NCBI GenBank assembly: GCA_030610025.1
Contig: JAUWSP010000102.1
Coordinates: 1-8,235, forward strand
DNA from: Acidobacteriota bacterium
Lineage (GTDB): Bacteria; Acidobacteriota; Thermoanaerobaculia; Multivoradales; JAHEKO01
Length of the DNA stretch: 8,235 bases
Reading direction: 5' to 3'
A program made the position numbers and the translations under genes. Under the pieces are notes generated by a model. It was not told where the DNA came from and ran no database searches. It saw nothing but the letters and a program-made list of their open reading frames with translations. Below are positions 5,359 through 8,235 of this stretch, piece after piece; positions within the stretch are counted from its first letter, which is position 1; every line of letters starts with the position of its first letter.

Positions 5359-8013
5359 ATGAGCTCCTCTGCCGATCTGCCACCACAGGGCGACGAAAAA
5401 CGTCGGCTCAAACCGACCAGGGGGCACTGGGGGCGCCGGAAGCGGCGCCTTCGCAGGGTCTCCTGGGCGCTGGTCGGGGTGGCCCTGGCGGCACTCTTCA
5501 TCGGCATCGCCATCTACCAGGCGACACGACCCGAGGTCCGTCGTCCTGGAGAAAAGCTGGACGACATTACCGAGCGTCTGTCCCGCGGACTGCCCGAGGA
5601 CGCCCCCGAGCCGCTCTTCGCTGACGTCACAGATGAGGCCGGCCTCGGCGAGTTTGTCTCTTTTGTGGGCCAGCGATCCTCACAGCTACCGGAGGACATG
5701 GGCTCCGGCGTGGCCTGGGGCGATTTCGACAACGACGGCGATGACGACGCCTTTCTGGTCAGCGCCGGTGGCGCGCTCACACTCTCACGGGAGCAGTGGG
5801 CACCTTCACAGCTCTACGAGAATCTGGGCGACGGCACGTTTCGGAAGGTCGAGGCGTTCCCCGAATTGCGCATCTCGGGAATGGCGGCCTCCTGGGGCGA
5901 TTACAACGACGACGGCTGGCTCGATCTGGTCGTCACCGGCTACCAGAGCCTCCTGCTGTTTCGAAATGAGCAAGGACGCCTCACCAGGGACGAGGCCTTT
6001 CCGGAGCTCGAGGGCTACTGGGCCGGTGCGGCCTGGGGCGACTTCGACAACGACCGCGACCTGGATCTCTATGTCTGCGGCTACGTCGTCTACGTCGAGG
6101 ACCCCGATGCGGGCGGGAGTGCCACCGAACAGTACGGCACCTCCGTTCCCTACACGCTGAACCCCGCCTCCTTCGAGCCCGAGCGCAATCTGCTCTTCCA
6201 GAACAACGGCGACGGGACCTTCACGGACGTGGCCCAGCTCTGGGGTGTCTCCAACCCGGGCGGCCGAAGCCTGGGAGCCCTCTGGCAGGACTTCGACGAC
6301 GACGGCCGCCTCGATCTGTACGTCGCCAACGACATCTCCGACAACGCGCTGTTCCTCAACCGGGGCGAGACCTTCGAAGATGTCAGCCTTGCGGCATGGG
6401 TGGCCGACTACCGCGGCGCCATGGGCCTGGCCACCGGGGACTGGAATCGGGATGGCGACGACGATCTCTTCGTCACCCACTGGGTGGCCCAGGAGAACGC
6501 CCTCTACGACTCCCGGCTGGTGGACTTCCAACGGGCGCGCCAGGACACCTCGGCGACGGACCCAGGGGAAGCATCCCCTCCACCGGTGCAGCTCACCTTC
6601 AGCGACATGGCGGCGCCCCTCGGACTGGGGCAGATCGCACTACAGTCGGTCGGCTGGGGAACGGAGTTCGTGGACTTCGATCAGGACGGTTGGCTCGACC
6701 TCATCGTCGCCAACGGCAGCACCCTGGAGACGGATGAGGTCCCCAGGGGACTCAAACCACAAGCCACGATGTTCCTGTGGAACCGCCGAGGTGAGTACTT
6801 TCACGACCTGGCCCCTCTGACGGAGGTCTTCTCCACTCCTCGCGTCAGCCGCGGCCTGGCAGTCTCCGACTACGACCGGGACGGCGACCAGGACATCCTG
6901 ATCATGGACCTCTACGAAGGCGTACGCCTCCTGCGTAACGACATGGCGAGCGGCAACTGGTTGCAGGTCCGCCTGCGAAGCAAGAATGGCCAGGGCGAGC
7001 CCACAGGGCGGGGCGAGAGCTCGAAGGTCTCGGTTCGAGTGGACGGCGTGGACCTGCGTCGAACGGCGACCGGCGGCTCCTATCAGTCGCAGAGCACTCG
7101 CACCCTGCACTTCGGCCTCGGCCAAGCAGACCGGGTCGAGGGCGTCAGGGTGCGCTGGCATGCCGGAGAGCCGCAGCAGTTCGGTGGCCTCGCGATCAAC
7201 GCGACCTGGGAGCTGACCGAGGGCGATCCAGAACCACGCAGGGTCTCCAGCGGCCCGGCTACCGAAACCGAGACATCGGCCCTAAGCGACTCCGAGATGA
7301 CCGACCGCGAGCGCATCGTGGCCTTCTGGGAGAAGCAACGGGCCGGCATGGATGCCATCAAGATCGAACAGGACATCCCCAAGGCCGCCGCGCTTTTCAC
7401 CGCGGCCCTGGAGCTCAATCCCGAGCACGAGGATTCACGCTACTACCTGGCCAATTGCCTTGCAATACAGGGCCAGGTCGAGGCGGCCATGGCCCATCTC
7501 GAGACCCTCATGGAGATCAATCCCCTGAGCCATCGGGCCTACAAGCAGTGGGGCATCATGCGAGCGATGACGGCCGAGTCTCCGGAGGCTCTGGAGGCCG
7601 CCAATCGGGCCCTCGAGCGTGCTCTGGAGATCAACAAGGAGGAGACCGGCACAATTCTCGTTCTGGGAGAGTTGGCTCTCATGCAAGGCGATGAGGACCT
7701 GGCCCTCCAACGCCTCGAATGGAACACCAGTACCAACCCCCGTTCGACGGGAGGGTTCTTTCTACAGGGCTACCTCGCCTGGCGGGAAGGGGATACCGAG
7801 GCCAGCATCGGCTTCCTTCAGAAGGCCCAGGGCACGCGTGGTGAAGACTGGAAGCCCGAGGGCGCTGTCGCCGAGGGCGACGTAGGTTCCCGCATGCACA
7901 AGGAGGTCAGTCCCTTGTCTGTCTACTGGGAACAGTGGGACGGCACCCTCGACCCCGACGAAGCCTTCCAACCTCTAGCGACCTACCTCTCCCAAGACCA
8001 CGCCTGGGAATAG
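5359..8013 (+). CDS. CRTAC1-family FG-GAP/VCBS propeller protein with ASPIC/UnbV domain and C-terminal TPRs
   Basis: An 884-residue protein. After an Arg/Lys-rich cytoplasmic start, a single helix near residues 36-53 anchors it in the membrane, so the rest should face the periplasm. Seven calcium-type FG-GAP loops begin at residues 122, 181, 228, 311, 361, 439 and 504 (for example DFDNDGDDD and DYNDDGWLDL), consistent with a seven-bladed beta-propeller. In the third loop the usual Gly is Arg. An ASPIC/UnbV domain spans about 535-620, with GGSYQSQSTRTLHFGLG as its hallmark. About four to five TPR-like helical pairs cover about 672-820. The family is widespread in environmental bacteria, but its biochemical function is not established; ASPIC/UnbV and TPR domains suggest protein binding. 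The nine-base gap after the cytochrome stop and the weak Shine-Dalgarno suggest translational coupling. Together with its location, this points to a partner, scaffold or assembly factor for the multiheme cytochrome (inference). Confidence 0.9.
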   Translation: MSSSADLPPQGDEKRRLKPTRGHWGRRKRRLRRVSWALVGVALAALFIGIAIYQATRPEVRRPGEKLDDITERLSRGLPEDAPEPLFADVTDEAGLGEFVSFVGQRSSQLPEDMGSGVAWGDFDNDGDDDAFLVSAGGALTLSREQWAPSQLYENLGDGTFRKVEAFPELRISGMAASWGDYNDDGWLDLVVTGYQSLLLFRNEQGRLTRDEAFPELEGYWAGAAWGDFDNDRDLDLYVCGYVVYVEDPDAGGSATEQYGTSVPYTLNPASFEPERNLLFQNNGDGTFTDVAQLWGVSNPGGRSLGALWQDFDDDGRLDLYVANDISDNALFLNRGETFEDVSLAAWVADYRGAMGLATGDWNRDGDDDLFVTHWVAQENALYDSRLVDFQRARQDTSATDPGEASPPPVQLTFSDMAAPLGLGQIALQSVGWGTEFVDFDQDGWLDLIVANGSTLETDEVPRGLKPQATMFLWNRRGEYFHDLAPLTEVFSTPRVSRGLAVSDYDRDGDQDILIMDLYEGVRLLRNDMASGNWLQVRLRSKNGQGEPTGRGESSKVSVRVDGVDLRRTATGGSYQSQSTRTLHFGLGQADRVEGVRVRWHAGEPQQFGGLAINATWELTEGDPEPRRVSSGPATETETSALSDSEMTDRERIVAFWEKQRAGMDAIKIEQDIPKAAALFTAALELNPEHEDSRYYLANCLAIQGQVEAAMAHLETLMEINPLSHRAYKQWGIMRAMTAESPEALEAANRALERALEINKEETGTILVLGELALMQGDEDLALQRLEWNTSTNPRSTGGFFLQGYLAWREGDTEASIGFLQKAQGTRGEDWKPEGAVAEGDVGSRMHKEVSPLSVYWEQWDGTLDPDEAFQPLATYLSQDHAWE

Positions 8014-8034
8014 ACCGTCTTGTGATTGGAGATT

Positions 8035-8060
8035 CGTCCGGGTGGTTCGCAGGGGGACGG
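8035..8060 (+). repeat. Dispersed palindromic repeat, copy C, in the convergent gap
   Basis: This copy matches the reverse complement of 123-148 at 25 of 26 positions. Its ends cgtcc (8035-8039) and ggacg (8055-8059) can pair around a 15-base loop. It fills much of the 62-base gap between the stop codons of the CRTAC1-like gene and the convergent gene at the right edge, so it could act as a bidirectional transcript-end structure. It lacks T-tracts on either side. Finding it at a gene 3' end, as with copy B, supports a recurring intergenic element rather than chance. Confidence 0.6.
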
Positions 8061-8075
8061 ACCTCCCGTAGGTGG

Positions 8076-8235
8076 CTAGCTGGTTGGCTCTGTTGCGGCG
8101 GGTTCTGGGGCGGGGGCTTCGATGACGATTTCGTAGCTCTCGCGGAGGCGATCGTAGAAAAGCTCGTCGACCTCGCGGCGCTTGTTGGAGATGAACTCGT
8201 CTCTGACTCGGGGGCGCACGTCCTCGAACGGCGGC
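8076..8235 (-). CDS. C-terminal fragment of a probable PpiC/parvulin-type peptidyl-prolyl cis-trans isomerase (partial)
   Basis: Fifty-two codons run in from the right edge and stop at a TAG whose complement is 8076-8078; the 5' part lies outside the window. The tail has the charged, amphipathic ending typical of periplasmic parvulin-like isomerases: PFEDVRPRVRDEF, then NKRREVDELFYDRLRESY and EIVIE. It finishes with an Ala/Pro/Glu-rich extension. In such proteins this segment is a C-terminal helix packing on the chaperone lobe, after the catalytic domain, which cannot be seen here. Codon use has the GC-rich third positions of its neighbours, which supports real coding. A role in folding exported proteins is inferred from the family. 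Other helical tails could look similar, so the family call is moderate while the call of a gene is firmer. Confidence 0.6.
   Translation of the reverse strand, partial: PPFEDVRPRVRDEFISNKRREVDELFYDRLRESYEIVIEAPAPEPAATEPTS

Noticed and set aside
4261..5427. A 388-codon open frame on the minus strand opposite the cytochrome
   Set aside because: It is a shadow of the cytochrome reading frame, which has five heme motifs; the antisense translation is low-complexity, rich in Leu, Val and Gly, with no family signature.

Overview
The window is a GC-rich stretch of bacterial chromosome. It holds three complete, long genes and the tail of a fourth, all apparently envelope or periplasmic proteins. The mix is a Gram-negative-type signal-peptide S9 peptidase, a membrane-anchored multiheme cytochrome c, a CRTAC1-type FG-GAP/ASPIC-UnbV protein and a PpiC-like C-terminus. 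It fits a free-living Gram-negative such as a myxobacterial/deltaproteobacterial, acidobacterial or planctomycete-like lineage; the sequence alone does not fix the phylum. No tRNA, rRNA, CRISPR array, transposase or phage gene is visible.

Layout: positions 1-212 carry no gene I can support, but hold two copies of a short palindromic repeat and a GC-rich hairpin downstream of the leftward gene. Positions 213-2927 (minus) encode a secreted S9 prolyl-oligopeptidase-family serine peptidase with an unusual C-terminal SUMF1/FGE-like module. A 307-base divergent intergenic region (2928-3234) contains a strong imperfect inverted repeat. Two rightward genes, 9 bases apart, form a probable operon: a fusion of a five-helix membrane domain with histidines placed like b-heme ligands and a five-site c554-like multiheme cytochrome (3235-5349), then a membrane-anchored seven-motif FG-GAP propeller plus ASPIC/UnbV plus TPR protein (5359-8013). 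After a 62-base convergent gap holding a third copy of the repeat, the C-terminal 52 codons of a probable parvulin-type peptidyl-prolyl isomerase run in from the right edge on the minus strand.

Working model (inference): the b/c fusion could take electrons from the quinone pool through the membrane and pass them to its own periplasmic heme domain. The co-transcribed CRTAC1-TPR protein, also tethered to the membrane and facing the periplasm, would be its partner, scaffold or assembly factor. No dedicated terminal reductase lies in the window, so the electron acceptor is unknown; the multiheme head could itself be the enzyme. The peptidase shares the divergent promoter region and may be co-regulated or simply adjacent.
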